From assembly GCA_051004015.1 (NCBI GenBank), contig JBPCKT010000146.1:1-57666 (forward strand): a DNA stretch of 57,666 nucleotides. The letters are read 5' to 3'. The notes beneath the pieces are model-generated. The model was not told where the DNA came from, did not search any database, and worked only from the letters and a program-made list of their open reading frames with translations. Source of the DNA: SXOA01 sp051004015. GTDB taxonomy: Bacteria; Planctomycetota; Planctomycetia; Pirellulales; Pirellulaceae. The position numbers were made by a program, and so were the translations under genes. Below are positions 16,965-26,079 of the stretch, piece after piece (the first letter of the stretch is position 1; each line of letters starts with the position of its first letter).

Positions 16965-19337
16965 CTAATCTGCCGTGAACCGGGGTGCCGCTTGCCACTT
17001 TTCGATGTCCTGATACAAAGTGGCCTGTCCGTCCACCAGGCCCTTCACGGATTTGCGGTAAGCGTAGTAATCGAAGGTTTGATACAGGGGAATCAGGGTC
17101 ACGTCGTCATTCACCAGGCGATGCAGTTTGAGCAAGGCGCTGCGCGCCTCGCGCCAATCCTTGGCGTTTTCGATGTTTCGCAATTCCAGGCTGATGTAGG
17201 TGTTATTGGCGGGATTGAGTCCCCACGAGGCGAACAGCCGCGCGGCGTCCACGGCCGGCTCCCAGGTGGCCGCCTGCACGTAGACCAGGTCGCACTCTCC
17301 CTTTTCATCGGTGAAAACGCCGGGCGGGAATTCAACCAGCCTGGTTTTGATTTTGATGGCATCCCACTGCCGGCCCAGAGCCTTGCAGGCCAGGCGGCTG
17401 ACTTCGTCATTGGGATAGCCGAGTACGAGTGGCGTAAGCTCGGGTGGCTTCTGTTTCAGCTTTTCAGCCTGCGACTTAAGTATCCGCTTGGCAAAAGTTG
17501 TGAGTATCAGGGCCAGCTTCGGATCGTAGGGAGGGACCTCAATAGATTCGTCATAGCCGTAACAGAGTGCATCGGCCGCGTTGACCGGCGCAGGAAACGG
17601 ACCGCTGATGGCGCGGAAGCCCGGGAGCCGGGCGTCTTTCATCAGCCCCTTGTGGAGAATGGCTTCGCGATTGCTGCCGTAAACGAGAGCGCGGCGAAAT
17701 TCGGAATTCTGCAAGTACGGATGCTTCCTTTTCACCGTCAAAAAGTGCGTGGTGGGGACGCTGTAGCGACCGATGGCAATCTCGCTACTGGCCAACGAGG
17801 GGATGTCCGCCGGAAAAACCTGATCGAGCACGTCCACTTCGCCCCGCCTGAGGGCCAGAAGGGCCCGTTGTGGATCGCTGTAAAACCGCTCCATCACCTC
17901 CGCGGGCTGGCCGGGAAGTGCCAACGAGTAATTCTCATTCTTGCTGAAGCGGGTAATTGCTTCCTGCCGCGAAAGCAGGAAATACGGACCGCTCCCTTTC
18001 ACGCCGGGCTGCCCCAGATTAGCGTCCCGCAGATAGCTGGTTTGCAGAAAAGCTTCGGGCAGGATGTGGGGCATCCGCAGGCTGGCTTCCACGCGATTGA
18101 CGGTCCGCACCTGGACGGTATCCACGAGCCGCGCCCAGGGGGGCTGGTAGAACGGGCTGGCCGGGTCGGCCAGGTCCAGGAGATGCCGCGAGATGTCGTA
18201 TCCGGTCAGCGGCGTGCTTTTGGCGGAGAGGGCCTGGCTGCCGATGGTGAAGGTTAATCGCAGCCCATCGTCGGACCGTTTCACGGTGCCGAGCGAACAG
18301 GTGTACGTGCCCCCTTCCGGTCCGCGGCCTACGAATTCCATCAGCCGCCGCTCCATCAGCCGCCCCGTGCGGCGGGCGGCGGGATTGTTCAGGCTCCGCG
18401 GTTCATGGGCCAGCGCCGGCTGGGAGACTCCGACCATTACCAGCGGGTAGCGGCGGGAGATTTCCGCGGCGAGCTCAGCGCCCCCTTCCACGTACGGCCA
18501 GACATCAATCATCCGGGCACAAGCGTCGTACGCTTCCACGAACCTCCCCGCGGCCAGATGGGACTGGGATTCGTCTCGATGCTTCGCCGCCACTTCGGAA
18601 AGCTTGCCTCGCATGTTCTTCACGAAGGGCTCGTCACCGGCGTTGTACTTCGTTTCTAGACGCCGGAGCAGCGTCTTGGCGGAGCGAAAGTCTTGCTTGG
18701 CAATGTAATCGCCGATGATTTTTTCGGCCAGGAATCCAATTCGACCGAGCAGCGGCGGAGAACCCTCCGTCGGTTTGAATTGCGGATTCTGAGCATAGAG
18801 CTCTTCAGCCACGCCCAGGGCTTCGTCATAGCTCTGCCCTTTGACAGCGGTCACCAGGCACTGATACAGGTAGCTTTGATGGGCCTGCGCCAGCCCGTCC
18901 ATCTTCGCGTATTCGCGGGTCAGAAAACTGAAATAATCGAACGCCTCGTCAAGCTTGCCGGCGGCGACGAGGCCGTTAGCCTCGCTGAGCACCATCTGCT
19001 CGAAGAGCTCCAACTTTTCGATGGCTACCCAGGCAATGTCGTTGGGCTCGTCGAGATCCATCCGCTGGACCCGGAGCTTGTCCCCAGGCTTGGGCTTTGT
19101 CGGAACTCGCCGATTGGGAAAGGGAATCGGCCTCACGAGGTGGACTTCCCCATCGTACGTCGCTTTGGTGCATGTAATCCGGTCGAATGGCTCGCGCTCG
19201 AAAATCCGCTTGCCCACGACTTCGTCATCAGCCTGCGCTAAGGCAACCGCGGGAATTGCAACCAGCAGCCAACCGACGGCGCAGGAAGCAAACGCCGTAA
19301 GCAACCAGAGCTGTTTGCGAAAGATTGGAACATTCAT
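16965..19337 (-). CDS. extracellular solute-binding protein (family 5-like) with helical N-terminal module
   Basis: 790 residues. The signal peptide ends ALAQA near residue 35. Residues 40-300 are a TPR-like helical region (DEAFDYFSFLTREYAKM, QSYDEALGVAEELYAQNP, RFVEAYDACARMIDVWP). Residues about 320-790 resemble SBP family 5 (DppA/OppA): LTGYDISRHLLDLADP, GSGPYFLL, RGEVDVLDQVFPADIP, NSEFRRALVYGSNREAI and PLYQTFDYYAY. Classical family members deliver peptides to an ABC permease, but no permease or ATPase gene is nearby. It is six bases downstream of the propeller-protein gene, so it is probably a fixed component of the ExbB/ExbD-linked system rather than an ABC importer subunit. Confidence 0.85.
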   Translation of the reverse strand: MNVPIFRKQLWLLTAFASCAVGWLLVAIPAVALAQADDEVVGKRIFEREPFDRITCTKATYDGEVHLVRPIPFPNRRVPTKPKPGDKLRVQRMDLDEPNDIAWVAIEKLELFEQMVLSEANGLVAAGKLDEAFDYFSFLTREYAKMDGLAQAHQSYLYQCLVTAVKGQSYDEALGVAEELYAQNPQFKPTEGSPPLLGRIGFLAEKIIGDYIAKQDFRSAKTLLRRLETKYNAGDEPFVKNMRGKLSEVAAKHRDESQSHLAAGRFVEAYDACARMIDVWPYVEGGAELAAEISRRYPLVMVGVSQPALAHEPRSLNNPAARRTGRLMERRLMEFVGRGPEGGTYTCSLGTVKRSDDGLRLTFTIGSQALSAKSTPLTGYDISRHLLDLADPASPFYQPPWARLVDTVQVRTVNRVEASLRMPHILPEAFLQTSYLRDANLGQPGVKGSGPYFLLSRQEAITRFSKNENYSLALPGQPAEVMERFYSDPQRALLALRRGEVDVLDQVFPADIPSLASSEIAIGRYSVPTTHFLTVKRKHPYLQNSEFRRALVYGSNREAILHKGLMKDARLPGFRAISGPFPAPVNAADALCYGYDESIEVPPYDPKLALILTTFAKRILKSQAEKLKQKPPELTPLVLGYPNDEVSRLACKALGRQWDAIKIKTRLVEFPPGVFTDEKGECDLVYVQAATWEPAVDAARLFASWGLNPANNTYISLELRNIENAKDWREARSALLKLHRLVNDDVTLIPLYQTFDYYAYRKSVKGLVDGQATLYQDIEKWQAAPRFTAD

Positions 19338-19343
19338 GACTTC

Positions 19344-22300
19344 TTATGGTCCTTTGGGAAGCGGGACCAGGTGAATCGTGCCATCCGGTCCGGCGGCGAG
19401 CAATCGACCGTTAAACAGGCTGGCGGGGGCGGTGAGCGGCTCGCCGATTTCCACCAGCCCCGCTTCCTGCCCCTTATCCTGCGAGACGCGGTACACGCTG
19501 CCGGTCTGGGTGACGATGACGAAATCCTGCTCGTGTGGAATCGGCGGCGCGGAGGGAATGCCGTGAGACAAGGGAATGGACCAGCGTATTTTGCCCGCCC
19601 CCTCGCAGCAGTGCAGGCTTTTGTCATCGGCCACAAACACTACATCCCCCGCTTGAACCGGGCCAAAACGCACCCGCCCTTGCAGCGGCGTTTTTGGGCC
19701 GGGTTGCAGGTCGGGGGCTTCGAAGGAATACAGCACGTCGATCGTGGGACTGTGGCCGACTGCGTAGAGCGTTCCGCCCGCGACAGCGAGCGGCGCGACA
19801 ACGTCGTTCTCCACCACGATCTCGCCCAGAGATTCCAAATGGGGCTGCGGCTCGTTTTTCACGGTCAGGCGGAAGATCGTGTTGGCCCCGTCCGAAACCG
19901 CCAGCACGCTCCCGTCCGAAATCGCCAGCACGCTCCCATCCGCGGATAGGACTGCCGCTTGTTTCCAATTCAGCCGCTGGCCGGCTTGCAGCGGAGGTTG
20001 AAACGGCAGTGCCAGATCGCCGGCGGAATCGACGCTCAGCAGCTTCACCTGACCGGAGCTGAAAGGGACGGCCGCTCCCCCGCGAAAGGCCACCGCGGGA
20101 GCCGACGCATCGTTCCCCGGCACTCGGGCCTCGAAATGTTTCGTCCGGTTCGAAGCGGCCGCATTGTCGTAAGTGAGATAATGGCCGCTGAACTGCATTC
20201 CCAGGCAGGCCCACTTGTCCTTTCCCACGCGAATGCCGTCCGTCAGCGTCATGGCTTCGGTGCCCGCCAGGGGCACAAACGCCGGCGCATCGGAATACCC
20301 GGCGGCGTTGGCCTCGGCGGGAAGCTCAAACACTCGTCCGCGGCTGGTAACCGCCACAATCTGTTTGCGGGCTTCGCTGGGAAAGAGCGCCGCCAGCGGC
20401 GCTGCCAGGTCTACCGACCAGAGCGGCGCCCCGGTGGCGGGGTTGGCCGCTTCCACCGTGGTGGCCAGCGATCCCTTCTGCCGACGAATGTGAATCACGG
20501 CACTTTCCGCGATTTGCAGGGGAGCAACAAAAGCGTCATCCGCCGCCACCGTCCATTTCCGGCCCAGCTTTTCCTGCGAGCCCTGGATCTCATACCCCGC
20601 AAGCTGATTTCCCCCGACGAAAATCATTCCCTTGTCGACCGCGTAGTAGCTCAGGCCGGGAGTTTTCTCAATCGCCTCGCTGCCACCAATCCTGCGAATA
20701 GGGCGGCTCTTGTTGGAGGGATCCACCTGCAACACGGTCACCTGCCCGAGGTCCGTCACGATGACCACTCGTTTTCCTTCCACGGCCATGGGCACCACCA
20801 CCCGCCCCTTCAGCCGCAGCGGCTCCGGCAACTCGGCCAGCCCCTTGCCGGCTTCCTGCGGAGCAAACATGTGGACCACGGCATAGTCATCCGCAGGATT
20901 CTCCACCACCAGCAAGTGATCGAGGACCGCAACCGGTGGAACGGCAATCGCCCCCGGCTTGTGACCCAGGTAAACCGTTTGCGTGCATTGCAGATCATCC
21001 GCGCGGAGCACAAAAAGTGTTGAATGGAGGCCCGGCTGATAGAGCTTGCCGCGGGGCGCATCCACAGCCGGAGCCACGCCCGGCTTCTGCGGCAGTTTCG
21101 CTTGTTGCTCGCTGTTACCGGTCTTGGCATCGATTTCCAGGATCTTGCCGTCCTTGGTCGTGACGTAGATCTTCTCGTCACCATTCGCCGGACTAGGGTC
21201 ACCAATCACGGGAGCCATAAACGGCTGGCCGACGGCCAGTTTCCAGACCAGCTTCCCGGTGGCGCTTTCCAGGCGGAGTAGCTCGTGCTTGCGGCTGTCG
21301 ACGGCGATCACGTCGGAATTTTTTTCCCGCAAGAGCTGTACGGGATGAGTCAGCGTTTCAAAGCCCACTGGTCGCCGCCAGTTGACCTTGCCGTCCTTCT
21401 CGTTCAGTCCGAACAGCGAACCTGTGACCAGGACCACGGCCGAGCCCTCCAGCGATGAATCTCCCGCGCGAGTCGCGAGGATGATGCTTGAATGGACCGG
21501 CGCGGGATCGGCGGTGGAGGCGGCCAGCGACGACCGCTCCGCCTTGACTTGCTTTTGTTCCATCTGGCCGATCGCCTGCGTCGCTTCCGCCAGGCCGGAA
21601 TCGGCCTCGACGGCGGGAAATGCCCGGATTAGATCCAGGCGGACCTTGTAAGCCGCCACCGCATCGGCCGCACCTACCGCTTTCTGGATGGCTGCCAGGG
21701 CTTTGACCAATTCCTTGTCCTGGTCAATGCTTCGCCGAGCGGCTTTCAAGCGGTCGGCGACTTCAGTGAGCTGCGGCAGGATTTCGGCCTTTTCCTTGGC
21801 GGGAATGTAGGCGGGATTATCCACCAGCTTCATCGTTTTTTCGGCGAGGGCGACCAGCTCTTCCCGCTTCGCGGTATCCTTCATACCCACTGCTTGCGAG
21901 GCAAAGCTACTCGCGACCTCCACTAAGACCGTCCGCAATTCCACGCGAATGTCGCTAAAGGCTTCTTCCTGTTCCATTTCTGGCAGCAGCCGTTGCAACG
22001 CCGGCAGGCCGGCTCGGCCGTTCTTGCCTTCGCTAGAAACCTGGCGGATTTCGGCCATGTTTCGCCGGACCCTGGCCCGGCTGGCCTCCGGGCCCGTGGG
22101 GTTGCTCTCCAGGAACCTGTCATACTTTTCCAGGGCGCTGGCCAGCGCGCCCTTATCGTATTCATCTTCAGCCTTGTGAAAGATGTCCGCCGAATTTCCG
22201 AAGAGGAACCAAAACGCCAGGAAAACAAAAGGGAGCAAAATGACCCCTAATGCGGTGGTCAGAATGAAAATAAGGGAGTAGCCATGTGATTTCTTAACCT

Positions 22301-22985
22301 TCTTGCTCGGCACCGCGGCCGGCCTGCGCTCCGTCAATGGATCGAGGGGCATGAGCCCCTCCGCAGCTCCCAGGGGGGAAAGCGGAGATCCTTTCCAGGC
22401 CTGGGACGCAGGTGGCGACAATGTTTCGGTTTCGCCGAGCGGAGTTAACAATGCTCCCAGTTGAGCAGGGCTCCCCATATCCACGGTGGGACCAGGCGAA
22501 GGACGATTCTTGGACGAAGGGCGCTTAGGCTTAGGAGGCGCCGCAACGGGGGGCGCGGTGGGTGGGCCTTCTACAACGTTACGCGGAGCGGGGGGCCTGG
22601 CTGCCGGCGGCTTGGCGGCGGGCGGTTTGGGAGGTGCGCTCACTGGCGGAAGAGGCGCGGTCGCGGGGGGAAATGGCACATCCGCCGGGGATGTCAAATC
22701 CGCCAGGTACAAATCGCTCTCTTGGACCGGTTTCTTCGCAGCCGGCTTTTCCGCGGCCGGCGGTGGAGCGGCCGGGACCGCGGCGGCGGGTTCTTCCATG
22801 GCCGAAGCCACCAGGCGGCGGGCTTGAAATGCCGTAAGCTGCCCTTTATCGACGAGGATTTTCGCGACTGCTTCGGGCGTGACAACGAATTTCGATTCTG
22901 CGATCTGTTTGCGCAGCTCATCGATCACTTTCGCGTCCAGGAGTCCCTGACGCTCCGCCTGGTCCAATACCTTCGATGCCGACAT
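19344..22985 (-). CDS. membrane-anchored PQQ-like beta-propeller protein with TPR-like stalk
   Basis: 1213 residues. Residues 1-65 are a cytoplasmic helical domain (SASKVLDQAERQGLLDAKVI...), followed by about 165 residues of Pro/Ala-rich linker and one membrane span at about 236-262. The outer part begins with a helical, TPR-like stalk (EDEYDKGALASALEKYDRFLESNP, to about residue 480). After that come about 700 residues of PQQ-type beta-propeller repeats: LFGLNEKDGKVNWRRP, ATGKLVWKLAVG, NGDEKIYVTTKDGKILEID, CCEGAGKIRWSIPLSHG. No quinoprotein catalytic residues were identified, so a scaffolding or binding role is more likely than dehydrogenase activity. It is cotranscribed after ExbD, at 88 bases. 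Confidence 0.88.
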   Translation of the reverse strand: MSASKVLDQAERQGLLDAKVIDELRKQIAESKFVVTPEAVAKILVDKGQLTAFQARRLVASAMEEPAAAVPAAPPPAAEKPAAKKPVQESDLYLADLTSPADVPFPPATAPLPPVSAPPKPPAAKPPAARPPAPRNVVEGPPTAPPVAAPPKPKRPSSKNRPSPGPTVDMGSPAQLGALLTPLGETETLSPPASQAWKGSPLSPLGAAEGLMPLDPLTERRPAAVPSKKVKKSHGYSLIFILTTALGVILLPFVFLAFWFLFGNSADIFHKAEDEYDKGALASALEKYDRFLESNPTGPEASRARVRRNMAEIRQVSSEGKNGRAGLPALQRLLPEMEQEEAFSDIRVELRTVLVEVASSFASQAVGMKDTAKREELVALAEKTMKLVDNPAYIPAKEKAEILPQLTEVADRLKAARRSIDQDKELVKALAAIQKAVGAADAVAAYKVRLDLIRAFPAVEADSGLAEATQAIGQMEQKQVKAERSSLAASTADPAPVHSSIILATRAGDSSLEGSAVVLVTGSLFGLNEKDGKVNWRRPVGFETLTHPVQLLREKNSDVIAVDSRKHELLRLESATGKLVWKLAVGQPFMAPVIGDPSPANGDEKIYVTTKDGKILEIDAKTGNSEQQAKLPQKPGVAPAVDAPRGKLYQPGLHSTLFVLRADDLQCTQTVYLGHKPGAIAVPPVAVLDHLLVVENPADDYAVVHMFAPQEAGKGLAELPEPLRLKGRVVVPMAVEGKRVVIVTDLGQVTVLQVDPSNKSRPIRRIGGSEAIEKTPGLSYYAVDKGMIFVGGNQLAGYEIQGSQEKLGRKWTVAADDAFVAPLQIAESAVIHIRRQKGSLATTVEAANPATGAPLWSVDLAAPLAALFPSEARKQIVAVTSRGRVFELPAEANAAGYSDAPAFVPLAGTEAMTLTDGIRVGKDKWACLGMQFSGHYLTYDNAAASNRTKHFEARVPGNDASAPAVAFRGGAAVPFSSGQVKLLSVDSAGDLALPFQPPLQAGQRLNWKQAAVLSADGSVLAISDGSVLAVSDGANTIFRLTVKNEPQPHLESLGEIVVENDVVAPLAVAGGTLYAVGHSPTIDVLYSFEAPDLQPGPKTPLQGRVRFGPVQAGDVVFVADDKSLHCCEGAGKIRWSIPLSHGIPSAPPIPHEQDFVIVTQTGSVYRVSQDKGQEAGLVEIGEPLTAPASLFNGRLLAAGPDGTIHLVPLPKGP

Positions 22986-23073
22986 GCCTCAGTCCTCTGT
23001 TTCGCCTGTGTAAGGGATGGCCTTCGCAAGCCGTCCGTCTACGCGATTCGGGAAGGGCTGGTGCCCATCCTGC

Positions 23074-23907
23074 TTATTGCTCGTCATCCTCAACCATCTT
23101 CAGTCCCACTTCCTCCATCCCCACATCGTTGCCCGCATCAACCGCTTCGACCACCCGCTCATGCAGCGCATCACCATGGGCGAGTACCATCAGCTTGTTG
23201 GGGATGGTCCCCGAACTCACGTCCCGAGCCTGTTTCAGCCGCATGATCAGCTCGACGCGGGCCGAAGCCTCGAATTCGTCCGTAAGCCCCCCGCCGCTAA
23301 TAAAAAAGTGACCCTGGGAATCGATGCGCACCGTCACTGCTTCCAGATTTTCGTCCTTGGGCTCCGGCAACGCAGCAGCTTCATCAACCGTCGGCTTGGG
23401 AACCAGCAGTGATTTCTGGACCGCAAACGAAGCCGTCAGCATAAAGAAAATCAAGAGCTGAAAAACGCAGTCCACCATCGGCGTCATGTCCATCTCAGAT
23501 TCCATCGGCACCCGCTTCGCCCGCTTGGGAAGCCGAGCATCCGGCGGCTTGTCTTTCGCGTCCAACAGTGTGCCATTAGTCGGCGGCCGTGGGGGAGGCC
23601 CAGCGGGACGCGCCAGCGGAGCACGCATCAGTGGAGGAGCCTCGGGCTCCTGCATGGCAAGGGGCGGCCCTTCCACATCTTCACCCCTGCCTGGCTCCAT
23701 GATCCCCGAATTCACAAAACCCCGCACTTCCGCTGGCGTCAACTCCCGCGTCTGCCGGAAATCCGTCCCCTTGGCAGTTGACGCGGGATTAACGTCCACT
23801 AACACGTCGCATATCGGACAGCGCATGCGGTGGCCTTGGGCCTGCGGCGTGACCGCATAGGATTTCCCACAGGCGGGGCAAACGAATTGAAGGGATTCGT
23901 GGGTCAT
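23074..23907 (-). CDS. ExbD/TolR-family protein with N-terminal zinc ribbon
   Basis: 277 residues, about twice the usual ExbD length. Residues 8-40 form a zinc ribbon (CPAC and CPIC). Residues 45-125 are a Pro-rich cytoplasmic linker. ExbD proper starts near 135 with MDMTPMVDCVFQLLIFF; D146 is the conserved proton-carrying Asp of the single span. A periplasmic domain follows, with VTVRIDSQGHFFISGG. The start overlaps the preceding exbD by four bases (ATGA), so the two ExbDs are made together. The zinc-ribbon fusion is not part of the classical TonB or Tol systems. Confidence 0.9.
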   Translation of the reverse strand: MTHESLQFVCPACGKSYAVTPQAQGHRMRCPICDVLVDVNPASTAKGTDFRQTRELTPAEVRGFVNSGIMEPGRGEDVEGPPLAMQEPEAPPLMRAPLARPAGPPPRPPTNGTLLDAKDKPPDARLPKRAKRVPMESEMDMTPMVDCVFQLLIFFMLTASFAVQKSLLVPKPTVDEAAALPEPKDENLEAVTVRIDSQGHFFISGGGLTDEFEASARVELIMRLKQARDVSSGTIPNKLMVLAHGDALHERVVEAVDAGNDVGMEEVGLKMVEDDEQ

Positions 23908-24377
23908 TTCTTCTTGTCGGAAATCCCGAGGTAAAGGTATTGCACCTCGAAATCAGCCTTGGCAACCGCCCTGCCAATCCGGTCCACGTCCCTGTACTTA
24001 AGCCCTACGGCGGCCTTGACCAGAACGTTGTTTCGCTGCTTGCCGGCCTTGTTCACTTTGGCATTCTCTTCCGTCAAATATTTCCTGATGGCCGCGTCTT
24101 GATCCTCCGGCGAACCGACCGTTTCATGGTTGGGCTTCGTGTCGTCTGCCAAAAACACCTGCGCCTCGCCCTCGGGAGTGCGGGCCACGGTAATGATGAT
24201 CGCATCCGCCTCGGCGGCCTCGGCTCCATGCTGGGCAGGAGGGAGAGAGACCGCGCTTTGCGAACTGGTGGAAGTAAGCAGGAAAAAGATCAGCAGCAGG
24301 AACGTGCAATCGATCATCGGGGTGATGTCCATCTCCCCGCTTTCGAGAGGTCGTTTTCGCAGTAAGAGTGTCGCCAT
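23904..24377 (-). CDS. exbD: ExbD/TolR-family biopolymer transport protein
   Basis: 157 residues of ordinary ExbD length. A short basic N-terminus is followed by MDITPMIDCTFLLLIFFLL, in which D23 is the conserved Asp essential for proton coupling. The periplasmic part ends with VLVKAAVGLKYRDVDRIGRAVAKADFEVQYLYLG, the typical ExbD fold. It starts three bases after the ExbB-like gene and overlaps the second exbD by four bases. It should form the stator core with ExbB and use the proton-motive force. Confidence 0.92.
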   Translation of the reverse strand: MATLLLRKRPLESGEMDITPMIDCTFLLLIFFLLTSTSSQSAVSLPPAQHGAEAAEADAIIITVARTPEGEAQVFLADDTKPNHETVGSPEDQDAAIRKYLTEENAKVNKAGKQRNNVLVKAAVGLKYRDVDRIGRAVAKADFEVQYLYLGISDKKK

Positions 24378-24380
24378 GGC

Positions 24381-25037
24381 TTACCTCCGCGCCTTGGCGG
24401 CCCGTGTCTGCTGGCCAACGGCAAACGCTTCCAGGAACCGGTTCAGCCCGCTGATGACCGATTCGTCCATTCGGCGGAGGCGGATGTTGATGTCGCCGAC
24501 AATGATCGTGCAGGGAAGCGTAATGGCCAGGCCAACAGCCGTCGTAATCAAAGCGAAAGAAATGTCGCCGGCCAGCATTCCCGGACTGACCCCCTTGTCG
24601 CCACCCGCATAGAGCTTGGCAAACGCCGCCATCATTCCCAGTACTGTCCCCAGCAGCCCGAGCATCGGCGCAGTCTTGTTAACGTTATTGATCCAGCTGA
24701 TCTTGTTTTCTATTTCGGTGACGACGTTCCGCTGGAAACTTTCCACGACCAGATCCTGAATGCGCGTCAGTTCCAGATCGTGGTTGGCCATCGCCAGGTG
24801 TGCCAGTTGGGGAAGGGCGCGGTTGTCCGCTTCCACCATCGCCGTGGCGGACTCGAAGTCGCCGGACGCCACGACAGGCTCGATCTCAGACAGGAATTCA
24901 TCCTGCTTGCGCTCGTTGCGAAAGCCTTTCTGCGACATCCGCCAATAGATCATGATGATGCAGTACGTTCCCCACAGCGCAACCATTGCCTGCATGCCAT
25001 ACACGCTATTGTTAACAAAATCGAGAATCAGTCGCAT
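24381..25037 (-). CDS. exbB: ExbB/TolQ/MotA-family proton channel protein
   Basis: 218 residues from ATG 25037; an upstream in-frame ATG would add 43 residues outside the family. Three spans: about 12-33, then APMLGLLGTVLGMMAAFAKLY, then GDISFALITTAVGLAITLPCTII. The last two carry the family pattern of small residues and Thr lining the proton path. The cytoplasmic domain between spans 1 and 2 is of normal size. It is immediately followed by two exbD genes, giving an ExbB-ExbD-ExbD cassette. The preceding gap of 145 bases could hold an internal regulatory site. Confidence 0.92.
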   Translation of the reverse strand: MRLILDFVNNSVYGMQAMVALWGTYCIIMIYWRMSQKGFRNERKQDEFLSEIEPVVASGDFESATAMVEADNRALPQLAHLAMANHDLELTRIQDLVVESFQRNVVTEIENKISWINNVNKTAPMLGLLGTVLGMMAAFAKLYAGGDKGVSPGMLAGDISFALITTAVGLAITLPCTIIVGDINIRLRRMDESVISGLNRFLEAFAVGQQTRAAKARR

Positions 25038-25182
25038 AGAATTACTAGTTCCACGTAAACTAAGAGGTTGCGGAGGGCAAGTGATTTCGGGCGGTACGCC
25101 CGAGAGGAAGCCACGATTGTAATCCACTCTCCGGGCGTCTTGCAGCGGGCAAGCGGAAGGAAGCAAGAAAAACGCCTGGAAC

Positions 25183-26064
25183 CTACAGCGGCGCGAAGCC
25201 TCCTGCAGCTAGGGATGGCTCAACGCGTTCGACGAAAAACTCGCGGCCGTTGCCTGTTTTGCGAATGCCGAACACCGTTCGCCGCACGGTGGCGAGCGGG
25301 CGGGAGCCCATTGCTTCCCTTTCCAAAATCTCCAATTGCTGCTTCACGGCGTCGGGAAAGAACTGGCAAACTACCCGGTCGTCGATGGAAAGTCCGGCTT
25401 TGCGGGCGAGGGCCCGGTCGGCCGCTTTTAACTCGCCACGCTCAATGACGAAGCGGAGGCGGGAATCCGGCTGGAGACTCCCCAGGCGGGTGAGGGGAAG
25501 CGACTGAGAAAGGTTGCGGGCGTAATCCATGGCGGAATCGCCGCCCCCCATCACGCCCAGTTCCACGCCGAAGGCGTCGAGGATGGAGGCGTATTCGTCT
25601 AAATCGCTGGCCGCGTAGTGAATTTGCCACCGCTGCCAGGCGGGGATGACCGGCCCGCCGGGGCCGCCAGGACCTACTTCACGTCCGTCATTGGGGGTGT
25701 TGCCGCTTGTTCCTTTCGCGGAACCGCTGCTATCTTCCAGCGAGGACAACTCAGTGGTTGCCAGCGCCGCAACCGACTGCAAAAGCCCCGCGGCCTGCTC
25801 CGTCAATGGCGGCTGCTCCTGGGTTCCCAGGTCTTCGAGATTCTTGGCGATGTCTGCGGTCCCGCTTGAACCCGCGGCCCCCTCGTTGACCCGCCGAAGA
25901 CTCACCCGCGTCGCGGTCGGCGAATTCCTCGGTTGCTGGGACAGCCAGGCTGCCCCCAGGAGGAGCGTTACAACGCCCAGGAGAAGGAGCGTTGCCGAAA
26001 GGAAGCCTGTCGCCTTTTCCTGACGAGTCGGGTGCAAGGTGGACGATGAAATGCGATTCGCCAT
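25183..26064 (-). CDS. single-span periplasmic protein, paralogue of the preceding gene
   Basis: 293 residues. There is a short cytoplasmic N-terminus, one span (about 23-43, LLLLGVVTLLLGAAWL), a low-complexity linker of about 100 residues rich in Gly, Ser and Glu, then a C-terminal domain of about 140 residues starting IPAWQRWQI. The C-terminal domain aligns by eye with the upstream neighbour: ELGVMGGG, LKAADRALARKAGLSIDDRVV and RRTVFGIRKTGNGREFFV. The layout is like TonB (one N-terminal span, linker, globular end) without recognisable TonB homology. It is 15 bases downstream of its paralogue. Confidence 0.8.
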   Translation of the reverse strand: MANRISSSTLHPTRQEKATGFLSATLLLLGVVTLLLGAAWLSQQPRNSPTATRVSLRRVNEGAAGSSGTADIAKNLEDLGTQEQPPLTEQAAGLLQSVAALATTELSSLEDSSGSAKGTSGNTPNDGREVGPGGPGGPVIPAWQRWQIHYAASDLDEYASILDAFGVELGVMGGGDSAMDYARNLSQSLPLTRLGSLQPDSRLRFVIERGELKAADRALARKAGLSIDDRVVCQFFPDAVKQQLEILEREAMGSRPLATVRRTVFGIRKTGNGREFFVERVEPSLAAGGFAPL

Positions 26065-26079
26065 CCAAGGGCCTGCTTT

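Noticed and set aside
15667..18257. Two long plus-strand frames opposite the operon
   Set aside because: They are Arg/His/Gln-rich shadows. The minus strand has signal peptides and known folds.
19344..22985. PQQ-dependent dehydrogenase
   Set aside because: Only the propeller repeat pattern is present. No catalytic Asp/Ca site or haem domain was found, and the protein has a stalk and cytoplasmic domain.
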